From Paenibacillus cremeus (GTDB taxonomy: Bacteria > Bacillota > Bacilli > Paenibacillales > NBRC-103111), in the NCBI RefSeq assembly GCF_007786445.1, contig NZ_VNJI01000002.1:62001-126000 (forward strand): 64,000 nt of DNA, read 5' to 3'. Under the pieces are notes generated by a model. It saw nothing but the letters and a program-made list of their open reading frames with translations, ran no database searches and was not told the DNA's origin. This document shows, piece by piece, positions 41,818-50,869 of this stretch (positions are counted from its first letter, which is position 1; every line of letters begins with the position of its first letter). The position numbers and the translations under genes were made by a program.

Positions 41818-43494
41818 ATGATTCAAAACACCAAATGCGAATGCGGCCACCAGAATCATGTCGGCACCGTCCTTTGCGAATCCTGCGGCAAGCCTCTACT
41901 CGAGGATGACACGGCTAATGAGCCGCTGGAGATGCGTTATGACGGCGTGGCGAGACGTTCGCAGCGCGAAAATCCGGGACTGCTGGACCGGGTGTGGAAC
42001 TTTTTTTCCTCAGTAAAAAATGCGGTGTACATGATTATTGTTACTCTGATCGCATCCGCACTGGGGACTATTTATCCGCAAGAAAGCACCTTTTTAAACT
42101 TCGATCCTTCCACGTATTACAAGGATACGTATGGCACGACAGGACAGATTTATTATCTTCTGGGCTTATCGCATACCTTCGAGTCCTGGTGGTTTATAAC
42201 CTTGCTGTTCATGATCGGCACATCGCTGGTGGTCTGCAGCTTGGACCGTGTGCTGCCGCTCTATCGGGCACTGAGCAAGCAGCAAATCCGCAAACACCTT
42301 ACCTTCCTTACGAGACAAAAGGTAACGTATTCCGGTCCAATGCCCGTTGCAGCTGATACTACCGAGGCTTGGACAACGAAAGCAGCCGAAGCGCTGAAGA
42401 AGCAGCATTATCGAGTTCATACGGAGCAAGACGGCACGGCGCTGCTGGCGGAGAAATATCGGTTTAGCCGCTGGGGGCCTTATATTAATCATATCGGACT
42501 GATTATTTTTCTATCAGCCGTCTTAATGCGCAGCATACCCGGTTGGCATATGGATCAGCACGTAGCCTTTCCGGAAGGGAAGATCGTGAAGATTCCCGAA
42601 ACCTCGTATTATTTGAAAAACGAAAAGTTTACGATTGATTTTTACTCTGAGGATGAAATGTCAGCAGACTTCCGCGCGAAAGGGCAGGATGTACCGAAAA
42701 CCTACGAAACGAAAGCCGTTCTCTATGAGTGTACTGCGAACTGCGATGACCCCTCCAAAGAGCCTGTGCTCCAAGAGGTTCACCGCCAGGACATTATCGT
42801 GAATAAACCGCTTGAATATAAAGGGTTTATGGCGTATCAATTTGACTTCAAATCCGATCCGATGCTGATTGCTGTCAAGCCGTCGCTGAAAAACAAGCAG
42901 ACCGGAGAAGTATACGGCCAGCTTGACATTAGCATGGACAAGCCGGCGGAATCCTATAAAGCAGGACCTTATGAGCTTAGGCTGAAGGCGTATTTTCCAG
43001 AATTCAGCTTGGACAGTAAAGGACTGCCGATTACATTGTCCAATCAGCCGAAGGTTCCAGCCTTTGTTTTTCTCGTGACCGGCCCAGGGCTTCAGACGCA
43101 AGGAGAAACGTTTATTTATTTCCCGCGTCAGGTGGACAAAGTGAATTTCCGCCAGGATGACCTGAACGGAGCGCTGGCAGCCAAGCTGGATTTGTCCGTG
43201 AACTCGATGGACGACGTGTCCATTTCGGAATACGTCAGCTATTTGAACCTTAGAGTGGACCGCGCGATGCCGTTCATTTGGGTGGGCGCCGCCATTTCGA
43301 TGATCGGCCTGGTGATGGGCTTCTATTGGCAGCACCGCCGCATTTGGTTGCGCATTGATGACAGGCAGCTGACGCTTGGGGCACACACGAACAAGAACTG
43401 GTTCGGCGTCCGCAAAGAAGTGGTAGGCATGCTGCAAAAAACGGGGATTGAGGTTGATCCCAAGACGTTAGAAAGAAGGGGAACAGAGACGTGA
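41818..43494 (+). CDS. resB: Cytochrome c biogenesis protein ResB
   Basis: Haem-handling membrane protein of System II cytochrome c maturation. The 558 residues begin with a zinc-ribbon-like segment (CECGHQNHVGTVLCESCGK), typical of Bacillus ResB. Then come RVWNFFSSVKNAVYMIIV, a second span, a large extracytoplasmic domain and a last span ending IGLVMGFYWQHRRIWL. GTFL-type FSRWGPYINHIGLIIF is conserved. AGGAGGC precedes the ATG. It overlaps resC by 4 bp. Confidence 0.93.
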   Translation: MIQNTKCECGHQNHVGTVLCESCGKPLLEDDTANEPLEMRYDGVARRSQRENPGLLDRVWNFFSSVKNAVYMIIVTLIASALGTIYPQESTFLNFDPSTYYKDTYGTTGQIYYLLGLSHTFESWWFITLLFMIGTSLVVCSLDRVLPLYRALSKQQIRKHLTFLTRQKVTYSGPMPVAADTTEAWTTKAAEALKKQHYRVHTEQDGTALLAEKYRFSRWGPYINHIGLIIFLSAVLMRSIPGWHMDQHVAFPEGKIVKIPETSYYLKNEKFTIDFYSEDEMSADFRAKGQDVPKTYETKAVLYECTANCDDPSKEPVLQEVHRQDIIVNKPLEYKGFMAYQFDFKSDPMLIAVKPSLKNKQTGEVYGQLDISMDKPAESYKAGPYELRLKAYFPEFSLDSKGLPITLSNQPKVPAFVFLVTGPGLQTQGETFIYFPRQVDKVNFRQDDLNGALAAKLDLSVNSMDDVSISEYVSYLNLRVDRAMPFIWVGAAISMIGLVMGFYWQHRRIWLRIDDRQLTLGAHTNKNWFGVRKEVVGMLQKTGIEVDPKTLERRGTET

Positions 43495-44738
43495 GCAGTT
43501 CGTTTTTGCTGGGTGCATTTATCGTCTACGCCGTAGCTTTGTTGGTGTTTGTGGTAGCCATTACCGGAAAAAGTTCCGTTATGGTTACCGATCCAGTGGC
43601 CTACGGGAAACGCTGGGGGAATATCGGTCTTGTGCTGACCATCATCGGTTTTATATCCCAATTGACCTATTTCTTCAAGAGATGGGCGGAAGCTGGGCAT
43701 ATCCCGACAAGTAATATGTTTGAGTTTATGACCTTCTTGGGAATGATGATCGTTCTGGCATTCATTATTGTATTTTTGCTTTACCGCACGGCGGTGCTGG
43801 GGGTATTCGCACTTCCTGTGGCCATAATCGTGATCGCTTACGCGTCCGTCTTTCCGCGGGAAGTTCAGCCGCTGATCCCGGCGCTGCAAAGCTATTGGCT
43901 AAAAATTCACGTGACTACGGCCGCTTTTGGCGAAGCCTTCTTCGCCGTCGGTTTTGCCGCAGGGCTTATGTACTTGATTCAGAGCGTGAATTTTAAAGGC
44001 ACGTCCAAAGGGGACCGGAAAGAACAGCGTGGTGTTGAATTTACGATTTTTACGCTAGTTATGATTCTGGCGTTCGTCATTGCGATCTTCAGCTTCAACG
44101 CAGCCGGCTATCACGCCCGTTTCGCCAATGATGTAATGGTGACTGGCAAGGATAACGTAGAGCAGGTCGTGAAGCAAAATGTCGATTACGTGCTTCCGCC
44201 GATTGTAAAGCCATATCAAGGCGAGCAGGTCGAAATGAAGCCGTTCCTTGGGATGACCGAGCCACCGTTCGAAGCTCCATCGTGGATGAAGGGCGCGAAT
44301 GCCGGACGGAAGTTCAACACGGTCATATGGTCGGTGTTCTGCGGCGCGGTGCTGTATGGCCTGCTTCGACTGATTGCCCGCAAGCCGCTTGGTGCTACCC
44401 TGCAGCCTTTGCTTTCCGGTATGGATCCCGACGACGTGGATGAGATCGGTTATCGGGCGATCGCCATTGGTTACCCGATTTTTACGCTCGGCGCGCTCGT
44501 GTTTGCGATGATCTGGGCCGCGGAAGCATGGGGCCGATTCTGGGGATGGGACCCGAAGGAAGTTTGGGCGCTGATTGTTTGGCTGTTTTACGCCGCCTAC
44601 TTGCACCTCAGATTGTCTAGAGGCTGGCAGGGAAAAAAATCCGCTTGGCTGTCCGTTATCGGCTTTCTAGTCGTTATGTTTACGCTGATTGGCGTCAACT
44701 TGGTCATTGCCGGGCTGCATTCTTACTCCGGCGCGTAA
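43491..44738 (+). CDS. resC: Cytochrome c biogenesis protein ResC (CcsA family)
   Basis: Haem exporter/ligase subunit working with ResB. The 415 residues form about eight membrane spans. The haem-binding WWD loop is visible as WAAEAWGRFWGWDPKEVW. Conserved histidines occur in KIHVTTAAFGEA and at the C-terminal VIAGLHSYSGA. The start GTG overlaps the resB stop, so the pair is coupled. Confidence 0.92.
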   Translation: MSSSFLLGAFIVYAVALLVFVVAITGKSSVMVTDPVAYGKRWGNIGLVLTIIGFISQLTYFFKRWAEAGHIPTSNMFEFMTFLGMMIVLAFIIVFLLYRTAVLGVFALPVAIIVIAYASVFPREVQPLIPALQSYWLKIHVTTAAFGEAFFAVGFAAGLMYLIQSVNFKGTSKGDRKEQRGVEFTIFTLVMILAFVIAIFSFNAAGYHARFANDVMVTGKDNVEQVVKQNVDYVLPPIVKPYQGEQVEMKPFLGMTEPPFEAPSWMKGANAGRKFNTVIWSVFCGAVLYGLLRLIARKPLGATLQPLLSGMDPDDVDEIGYRAIAIGYPIFTLGALVFAMIWAAEAWGRFWGWDPKEVWALIVWLFYAAYLHLRLSRGWQGKKSAWLSVIGFLVVMFTLIGVNLVIAGLHSYSGA

Positions 44739-44783
44739 TTCACTCATAGCATATGAAACTAGCTTTCAAGGGAGGGCTCAAGG

Positions 44784-45500
44784 ATGACAGAGATGAAAAC
44801 AACGATTTTGGTCGTCGATGACGAGGAACGAATTCGCCGTTTGCTTCGCATGTACCTGGAGAAAGAGAATTACACCATCGACGAAGCCGAAGACGGTGAG
44901 ACCGCTTTGCGCAAGGCGATGGAAACGGACTACGACCTGATTTTGCTGGATGTCATGCTGCCGGGGATCGACGGGAATGAAGTATGTGCCCGGCTGCGCC
45001 AGGTCAAATCCACACCGATCATTATGCTGACCGCCAAAGGGGAAGAGACGAACCGCGTTCAAGGCTTCGAATCGGGTGCCGACGATTATGTCGTCAAGCC
45101 GTTTAGTCCCCGTGAAGTGATTTATCGAGTGAAAGCGATTCTTCGCCGGTCTTCCGTTACGGCCTACTTGTCCAAAGAGGTCAATTCAAGCAACAATATT
45201 GTGTTTCCGAATCTGATTATTGAGCATGATGCGCACCGCGTAACGGCCGGCGGCCAAGAGGTGGCGCTGACGCCAAAGGAATATGAGCTTCTGCATTATT
45301 TAGCCGTCTCGCCGGACAAAGTATTTTCTCGCGAAGAGCTGCTGAAGGATGTATGGAACTATGAGTTTTTCGGGGATCTGCGCACAGTGGATACCCATGT
45401 GAAACGGCTGAGAGAAAAGCTGAATAAAGTGTCACCGGACGCCGCAGGCATGATCACGACGGTATGGGGCGTGGGCTATAAGCTCGAGGTGCCGAAATAA
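44784..45500 (+). CDS. resD: Response regulator ResD
   Basis: OmpR-family activator of respiration and anaerobic genes, paired with ResE. The receiver domain has DDEE near the N-terminus and the phospho-acceptor Asp56 in LILLDVMLPG, with Lys in VVKPFSP. The C-terminal winged helix contains LTPKEYELLHYLAVSPDKVF and a VDTHVKRLREKL recognition helix. 238 residues. GGGAGGGCTCAAGG precedes the ATG; resE follows immediately. Confidence 0.95.
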   Translation: MTEMKTTILVVDDEERIRRLLRMYLEKENYTIDEAEDGETALRKAMETDYDLILLDVMLPGIDGNEVCARLRQVKSTPIIMLTAKGEETNRVQGFESGADDYVVKPFSPREVIYRVKAILRRSSVTAYLSKEVNSSNNIVFPNLIIEHDAHRVTAGGQEVALTPKEYELLHYLAVSPDKVFSREELLKDVWNYEFFGDLRTVDTHVKRLREKLNKVSPDAAGMITTVWGVGYKLEVPK

Positions 45501-45501
45501 C

Positions 45502-47343
45502 GTGTTTATTTTAAAGAGCGTAGTAGGAAAACTGTGGATTACCATTATCGGGCTGGTTGTAGTCGTGCTTTTGACTCTCAGCCTCTTTTTATTCCGTTAT
45601 ATCGAAACGTCGTTTCCGAAATCCCAGGATCAAACCGAGAATCTGCATAAACTGGCGGTGAAGCTCGCGGCCGAGATTTCTCTGCACAAGGAAGAACGAA
45701 GATACCTTCAGGTCGTGAACGAGCTGCTAAGTGCGCAGGATGCGAACACCTTCTTGGTAACTCCCGACTTCAAGCAGATGGACCTGAGCCTCGAGCAGCC
45801 GAAGGATCGAAGCCTGCGCTACGACGACTTTTTTCTCAAGGCCGACCTGCAAAAGGTGTTTAGCGGGCAAGAGATCGACAATCGCCTGACTGGAGGACAA
45901 GTCCCCAGATCGATTACGAATAGCCAGTATACGGCCGTCGCGGTTCCGTTTATGAACGAGTCGCAGACCACGGTTGGCGGTGCGCTGATTCTGTACCAGC
46001 TGACGCAATCATCGGAGGAGACACAGTATTACGTCAAACGTCTGTTCGTTGTAGTAGGTGTGGCCGGCTTCTTAATGACGACGTTCTTTGCCTTCTTTCT
46101 GCTTACACGCATCACCCAACCCCTGCAGAAGCTGAAAAAAGCGGCGGACCTCATCTCCATGGGAGAGTACGGCACGCGAGTACCGATTACCTCCTCAGAC
46201 GAGATCGGGGAGCTCGGGAAGACGTTCAATCACATGGGAGAGCAGCTGTCCGATACCGTCAAAGCGCTCAGTCATGAAAAGGAGCACTTGTCCAGTGTTC
46301 TACGAAGCATGACGGATGCGGTGATTACCTCCGATGCGGAGGGCAAAGTCATCTTGACCAACCCGCAAGGAGAGAAGCTGATTAACGAATGGAATCAGAT
46401 CGAAGGGTCGGAGGAATGGCTTGATTCGGACAGTCCGATCACAGGCTCGAGGTCGGCTGATCTTATTCCTATTCCGATGCAGCCGCTCTTTGCAGCCGTG
46501 ATCTCGGAAGCCAGAGGGATGACCTCCAAGGTGCATGTGCAAAGTGATGTGTGGTCCATCGTAATGGCGCCTCTGTACTCTCATGACATCGTGCGCGGAG
46601 TTGTCGCGGTCATGCGGAACGTGACGGAGGAGCATCGTCTCGACAAGTTCCGCAAGGACTTCGTAGCGAACGTGTCGCATGAGCTGCGTACACCTCTCTC
46701 CATGCTGCAAGGCTACAGTGAGGCGCTGATCGATGACATTGCCGGGACACCGGAGGAACGCAAAGAGCTGGCCCAAGTCATCCACGATGAATCGCTTCGG
46801 ATGGGCCGCTTGGTAAAGGACCTGCTGGACTTGGCTAAAATGGAAACCGGTCGAATGGAGATGCATTTCAGGGAGCTCGATGTGCGAGCGTTCTTACGAC
46901 GGGTACACCGGAAATTTGCGGCGCTGTCGAAGGACAGCGATGTGAACATGTCGCTTACGCTGCCCGAAGGCGATCCCATCGTCGGTCATGCCGACGAGGA
47001 TCGATTGGAGCAAGTGCTAACCAACCTGCTGGATAATGCGCTGCGGCACACGCCCGCCGGAGCCCGGATTGAGATCAAAGCCTCCATTCAGCGGTGGAAA
47101 GAGAAGAGGGCCGTGCAAATCGAAATTTCAGATGAGGGCTTCGGGATTCCGCCGGAGGATGTGCCTTATATTTTCGAACGCTTCTACAAAGCCGACAAAG
47201 CCCGTACACGCGGCGCTTCCGGCGGAACGGGTTTAGGACTTTCCATCGTGAAAAACATTGTAGAACTGCACGGAGGCGTCGTAAACGTGAAGAGCCAAGT
47301 CGGACAAGGAACGACATTTTCCGTCATTCTTCCGTGCGAGTGA
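45502..47343 (+). CDS. resE: Sensor histidine kinase ResE
   Basis: Redox/NO-responsive kinase for ResD. Of 613 residues: first span about 12-30, an extracytoplasmic domain to about 165, second span about 175-197 (FVVVGVAGFLMTTFFAFFLL), HAMP (TRITQPLQKLKKAADLIS), a PAS domain about 258-365, HisKA with His393 in FVANVSHELRTPLSML, and HATPase with TNLLDNALRHTP, EISDEGFGIPPEDV and GGTGLGLSIVKNIVELHGG. GTG start 1 bp after resD. sigX, which follows in B. subtilis, is absent here. Confidence 0.95.
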   Translation: MFILKSVVGKLWITIIGLVVVVLLTLSLFLFRYIETSFPKSQDQTENLHKLAVKLAAEISLHKEERRYLQVVNELLSAQDANTFLVTPDFKQMDLSLEQPKDRSLRYDDFFLKADLQKVFSGQEIDNRLTGGQVPRSITNSQYTAVAVPFMNESQTTVGGALILYQLTQSSEETQYYVKRLFVVVGVAGFLMTTFFAFFLLTRITQPLQKLKKAADLISMGEYGTRVPITSSDEIGELGKTFNHMGEQLSDTVKALSHEKEHLSSVLRSMTDAVITSDAEGKVILTNPQGEKLINEWNQIEGSEEWLDSDSPITGSRSADLIPIPMQPLFAAVISEARGMTSKVHVQSDVWSIVMAPLYSHDIVRGVVAVMRNVTEEHRLDKFRKDFVANVSHELRTPLSMLQGYSEALIDDIAGTPEERKELAQVIHDESLRMGRLVKDLLDLAKMETGRMEMHFRELDVRAFLRRVHRKFAALSKDSDVNMSLTLPEGDPIVGHADEDRLEQVLTNLLDNALRHTPAGARIEIKASIQRWKEKRAVQIEISDEGFGIPPEDVPYIFERFYKADKARTRGASGGTGLGLSIVKNIVELHGGVVNVKSQVGQGTTFSVILPCE

Positions 47344-47351
47344 GATGAATG

Positions 47352-47397
47352 AAAAAGCCAAAGCCTCTGACATTACTGTCGGAGGCTTTGGCTTTTT
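47352..47397. terminator. Bidirectional terminator between resE and serA
   Basis: AAAAAGCCAAAGCCTC and GAGGCTTTGGCTTTTT arms, near-perfect, with A and T tracts on the outer sides, so it can end both the res operon and the minus-strand serA. Confidence 0.9.
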
Positions 47398-47463
47398 GTT
47401 GAAATTTCATTAATTTTCTTGTTGGTCGTGAAACAATTTCGATTTTTCTAACAATTCAAACAT

Positions 47464-49047
47464 TTATAGTGTAAGTTCGCGCACACGGATAAGCTCTGGA
47501 AGCTGCTCCAATTGCTCAATAACGTTGCCTGGAGTTCCTTTATCGACAGTAAGCACCATAATCGCCGCGCCGCCGATCACTTTCCGTCCAACCTGCATGG
47601 TAGCGATGTTCACGTCGTTGGTACCAAGCAGCGTACCGACTTTACCGATGATCCCCGGCTTATCATTATGCGAGATGAGCAGCAGGTTGCCCGATGGAGC
47701 AACGTCAACCGGATACTGGTCGATCTGCACGATGCGCTCGCCGTAGCCAGCAAGTAGCGTACCAGCCAATGTGCGCTGTTCGTTCTTGGTTTTGAGTGTT
47801 ACGGTTACAAGGTTCGTAAAAGTTTCCGATGCGGCTGACGTTTGAACGACGACATTGACGCCACGGGTTTTTGCCAGGTGCATTGCATTGACGATGTTTA
47901 CGCCCTCGAGCTGGTTGGACAGCACGCCCTTCACAACGTGACGGGTGAGCGGGGACGTATCCGTATCGATCAGATCGCCGCTGTAGCTGACGGTAATTTC
48001 GCTAACCGCGCCTTCGATCGTTTGACCAAGGAATTCGCCAAGCTTAATCCCCAGGTTGAAGTATGGCTGCAGCTTATTCAGAACGTTCGCCGGTACCGGA
48101 GGCATGTTTACTGCGTTTTTGAACGGCTCGTCACGAAGAATATGCAATACTTCTTCGGAAACGTCGATGGCGACATTTTCTTGCGCCTCTACCGTCGATG
48201 CACCGAGGTGAGGAGTAACGATAATTTTCGGGTGGTTCAGGAACGGATGATCAGCTGCAGGCGGCTCCGATTCGAATACGTCGAAGGCGGCACCGGCTAC
48301 AATCCCGGAATTGACCGCTTCCACCAGCGCCATCTCATCGATGATCCCGCCGCGGGCGCAGTTGATAATGCGTGCGCCTTTCTTCATCAGCTCGAATTGC
48401 GGACGGCTGATCATGTGGCGTGTTTCATTCGTGAGTGGTGTGTGAACGGTAATGAAGTCGGCTTTCGCACAAATTTCGTTAACGGTGCCAAGCTTCACGC
48501 CAATTTTCTCCGCGCGCTCTTCCGTCAAGAATGGGTCATAGCCGAGAACGGTCATACCGAACGCTTTGGCGCGCTTAGCTACTTCGCTGCCGATGCGGCC
48601 CATGCCGAGTACGCCGAGTACTTTATTGCGAAGCTCTACGCCGACGAACGTTTTGCGGTCCCACTCGCCGCCTACCGTCTTCTTATAAGCTTGTGGAATC
48701 ATCCGGGCTGTCGACATCATCATGGCAAACGTCAATTCGCAAGTAGCGATCGTGTTTCCGTCTGGAGCGTTAATAACAACAATCCCGCGCTTGGTAGCAG
48801 CTTCCAGATCGATGTTGTCTACGCCAACACCGGCACGGCCTACAACCTTCAAACGGTCGCTGGCACCCATAATGCGATCCGTTACCTTCGTCGCGCTGCG
48901 AACCAAGAGAGCATCGTAATCTCCGATGATGGCTACAAGCTCATCTTCGGACAAGCCATTCTTTTTCTCTACCTCTACATCTGGCGCATCGTAAAGCAGT
49001 TGAATCCCCATATCACTGATTCCATCCATGACTAACACTTTGAACAT
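47464..49047 (-). CDS. serA: D-3-phosphoglycerate dehydrogenase
   Basis: First step of serine synthesis: oxidation of 3-phosphoglycerate with NAD. The 527 residues are the long form: a substrate domain beginning MFKVLVMDGISDMGIQ, the NAD fold with GVLGMGRIGSEVAKRAKAFG, catalytic Arg/Glu region and the general-acid His in VTPHLGASTVEAQ, then an intervening domain and a C-terminal ACT domain (LLISHNDKPGIIGKVG) for serine feedback. GGGAGGGG precedes the ATG at 49047; the longer frame to 49197 enters the T-box terminator and is rejected. Confidence 0.95.
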   Translation of the reverse strand: MFKVLVMDGISDMGIQLLYDAPDVEVEKKNGLSEDELVAIIGDYDALLVRSATKVTDRIMGASDRLKVVGRAGVGVDNIDLEAATKRGIVVINAPDGNTIATCELTFAMMMSTARMIPQAYKKTVGGEWDRKTFVGVELRNKVLGVLGMGRIGSEVAKRAKAFGMTVLGYDPFLTEERAEKIGVKLGTVNEICAKADFITVHTPLTNETRHMISRPQFELMKKGARIINCARGGIIDEMALVEAVNSGIVAGAAFDVFESEPPAADHPFLNHPKIIVTPHLGASTVEAQENVAIDVSEEVLHILRDEPFKNAVNMPPVPANVLNKLQPYFNLGIKLGEFLGQTIEGAVSEITVSYSGDLIDTDTSPLTRHVVKGVLSNQLEGVNIVNAMHLAKTRGVNVVVQTSAASETFTNLVTVTLKTKNEQRTLAGTLLAGYGERIVQIDQYPVDVAPSGNLLLISHNDKPGIIGKVGTLLGTNDVNIATMQVGRKVIGGAAIMVLTVDKGTPGNVIEQLEQLPELIRVRELTL

Positions 49048-49092
49048 TTCCAATTCCCCTCCCGAATTTGTACATCTTATTTGTGTGAACGC

Positions 49093-49380
49093 AAAAAAAC
49101 TCTCCATCCCGACACGTCTAGCGTATACAAGGGACGAAGAGTTCTGGCTCTCGTGGTACCACCCTAATTCGCTGAACACTCGCGTATCCAGCCTCATTCG
49201 GTCTGCATGCAGACCTGGAAGGGTAACGGCTTCCTGCCGTCCGCGGCTAATTTAAGAATTCACCGCAGCAACTCGGGAGTGCTCCGCAAATCGAAGGCGT
49301 CCGGTTCACACCAACCACCGGCTCTCTGTACGTTTCGTCTTTGCTTGGCTCCGTCAAAGCATTGTTTCTAAAGTTAAATT
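49093..49380 (-). promoter_or_regulatory. T-box leader (probably serine) of serA
   Basis: The minus strand carries the T-box bulge sequence AGGGTGGTACCACG (forward 49152-49165), a stem I region with AGAGAGCCGGTGGTTGGTGT, and a terminator: AACTCTTCGTCCC with GGGATGGAGAGTT and then TTTTTTT (forward 49093-49142). Uncharged tRNA would stabilise the antiterminator. Serine is inferred from serA; the specifier codon is not settled. Confidence 0.9.
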
Positions 49381-49386
49381 TTCACT

Positions 49387-49416
49387 AGCTTACCATGAGT
49401 TTTTCGGGCCTGTCAA
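49387..49416 (-). promoter_or_regulatory. Sigma-A promoter for the serA T-box leader
   Basis: On the minus strand: TTGACA, 18-base spacer, TAAGCT. Perfect -35, moderate -10, correctly placed before the leader. Confidence 0.5.
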
Positions 49417-49449
49417 TAGGTGTCGAATGGATTTTGAATTACGAAATTT

Positions 49450-49479
49450 TTGTGAATCTATAGCACGTCATGCTAAGAT
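49450..49479 (+). promoter_or_regulatory. Sigma-A promoter for the rhodanese gene
   Basis: TTGTGA, 18-base spacer, TAAGAT, 28 bp before the ATG. Confidence 0.5.
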
Positions 49480-49507
49480 AAAAATGGACTAGAGGAGGGA
49501 CTTTAAG

Positions 49508-49831
49508 ATGTCAATCGATCAAATTGAACCGGATGATTTCTTGCGCCAAATGGAGGAAGGAATCCTGCATGAAGCGCTTCTTATCGATGTCAGGGAGCCC
49601 TACGAGTGGGAGTATTATCACCTGGAGGGCATCCAGCTCATGCCGATGAATTCGATTCCTGCCAAGCTGGAGGAGCTTCCTAAGGAGAAGCCTATTTACG
49701 TAGTTTGCGCTCATGGTGTACGCAGCATGCATGTGAGCTACTATTTAATGCAGCAGGGCTTTGAGCACGTGGTGAACGTGGAAGGCGGCATGGCGGCACT
49801 GGCTCAATTGCGCGGATTCCAATACGACTGA
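49508..49831 (+). CDS. Single-domain rhodanese-like sulfurtransferase
   Basis: A 107-residue cytoplasmic rhodanese domain with the conserved start of the fold (LLIDVREPYEWEYYHLEG) and the catalytic cysteine in VVCAHGVRSMHVS (Cys-x-x-x-x-Arg loop). It could transfer sulfur from thiosulfate or persulfides; the partner is unknown. AGAGGAGG precedes the ATG. Monocistronic by promoter and terminator. Confidence 0.9.
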   Translation: MSIDQIEPDDFLRQMEEGILHEALLIDVREPYEWEYYHLEGIQLMPMNSIPAKLEELPKEKPIYVVCAHGVRSMHVSYYLMQQGFEHVVNVEGGMAALAQLRGFQYD

Positions 49832-49841
49832 CCAGAAAGGA

Positions 49842-49879
49842 AAAATGACCGACAGGAGCGAAAACCCTTCGGTCATTTT
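49842..49879. terminator. Bidirectional terminator between rhodanese and the minus-strand gene
   Basis: AAAATGACCGA and TCGGTCATTTT perfect 11-bp arms with A and T tracts outside. Confidence 0.8.
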
Positions 49880-49888
49880 GTTTATCAA

Positions 49889-50800
49889 TCAATTCGTGAA
49901 AAAGGGGAGCTGCGGCATGGTTTCATTCATGTACTGCTTGCTCTTGTTGCGCAAGAAGTCACCAGGACGAACCGCATCCGTACCCATGAGCATGTCAATA
50001 ACCTGTTTAACGTCACTAAGACTCATCTTTTTAACTTGACCTGAAGCAATCATCTCGTCTATCCGGCTAGTCATGTCTTGCGGTGTGAACGGTTTAAACG
50101 ATTTGGCGGCAAGCAGCTGCTGTGCGATATAATCGTTTTTCATATTAAAGTTCAGCGCGCTCCAATCGTTCAGCGAAAGGGGCTTGCTTACATCAATCGG
50201 TTTAAACCCGCTATTGACGGTTTCGTTCCATTTGATTATCGCATCGTAGTATTCCTTCTCGGCTTTCAGTGCGAAGTTCTTCGCTTCCCCCAAGTAAGCA
50301 TCGTTTCCCAGCTGGGCTACAAGCTCCGATCCGGACACGGCGTTCGCCTTAGGCGCATAGTCCTTCATGGCCTCGCTGAACAGCTTCAGGCTTTTCATAT
50401 AATCCTTCAGCGCGTCCTGCAGCAGCGGGGAGGAATCCGGCATGGTCTTACTGCCTAGACGATCATAATTTTCTTGAGCAAGCTTGCCGAGATCCTTTAT
50501 AATAAGCGAAGCGTCAGCAGAGTGATTTGTCTGAAGCTCGTCCATTTTGTCGAACCACTTTTTGTGAAATTCCCTGTACTGTACATAAATGGTATGATAG
50601 AAAGAGACCAAATACTGTTGATGGTATGCGGTAAAGCTATTAGCAGCTTCATTCTGCTTGGCAATCTGATCTTCGTATTTAAGTGCGGATCGATCCTGGC
50701 CCATTCTGAGACCAAAGAAGAAGGCCCCTAGTGCTACTACAAGCATAAAAATAAAAGTAGCGGCAAATAAGTAGTCCGTTCGGTTCAGTCGTTTTTCCAT
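49889..50800 (-). CDS. Membrane-anchored protein of unknown function (303 aa)
   Basis: Not recognised. One N-terminal membrane span (YLFAATFIFMLVVALGAFFF) is followed by a long, charged, mostly helical extracytoplasmic domain with repeated Lys/Glu/Tyr segments (KNFALKAEKEYYDAIIKWNE). The segment MEKRLNRTDYLFA is a cytoplasmic start with positive charges. AGGGGTG lies upstream of the ATG. It is divergent from the CPBP gene, with a 69-bp gap. Shape suggests a surface or envelope-associated factor, but no motif supports more. Confidence 0.7.
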   Translation of the reverse strand: MEKRLNRTDYLFAATFIFMLVVALGAFFFGLRMGQDRSALKYEDQIAKQNEAANSFTAYHQQYLVSFYHTIYVQYREFHKKWFDKMDELQTNHSADASLIIKDLGKLAQENYDRLGSKTMPDSSPLLQDALKDYMKSLKLFSEAMKDYAPKANAVSGSELVAQLGNDAYLGEAKNFALKAEKEYYDAIIKWNETVNSGFKPIDVSKPLSLNDWSALNFNMKNDYIAQQLLAAKSFKPFTPQDMTSRIDEMIASGQVKKMSLSDVKQVIDMLMGTDAVRPGDFLRNKSKQYMNETMPQLPFFTN

Positions 50801-50869
50801 GTCTCATACACCCCTGCTCCTATCTCTATGCAGTAAGTATAGGTCAAATTGTCGAAAAAGGGAATATTT

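Noticed and set aside
47842-49035. 397-codon frame antisense to serA
   Set aside because: Shadow of the serA coding bias; no ribosome site and low-complexity composition.
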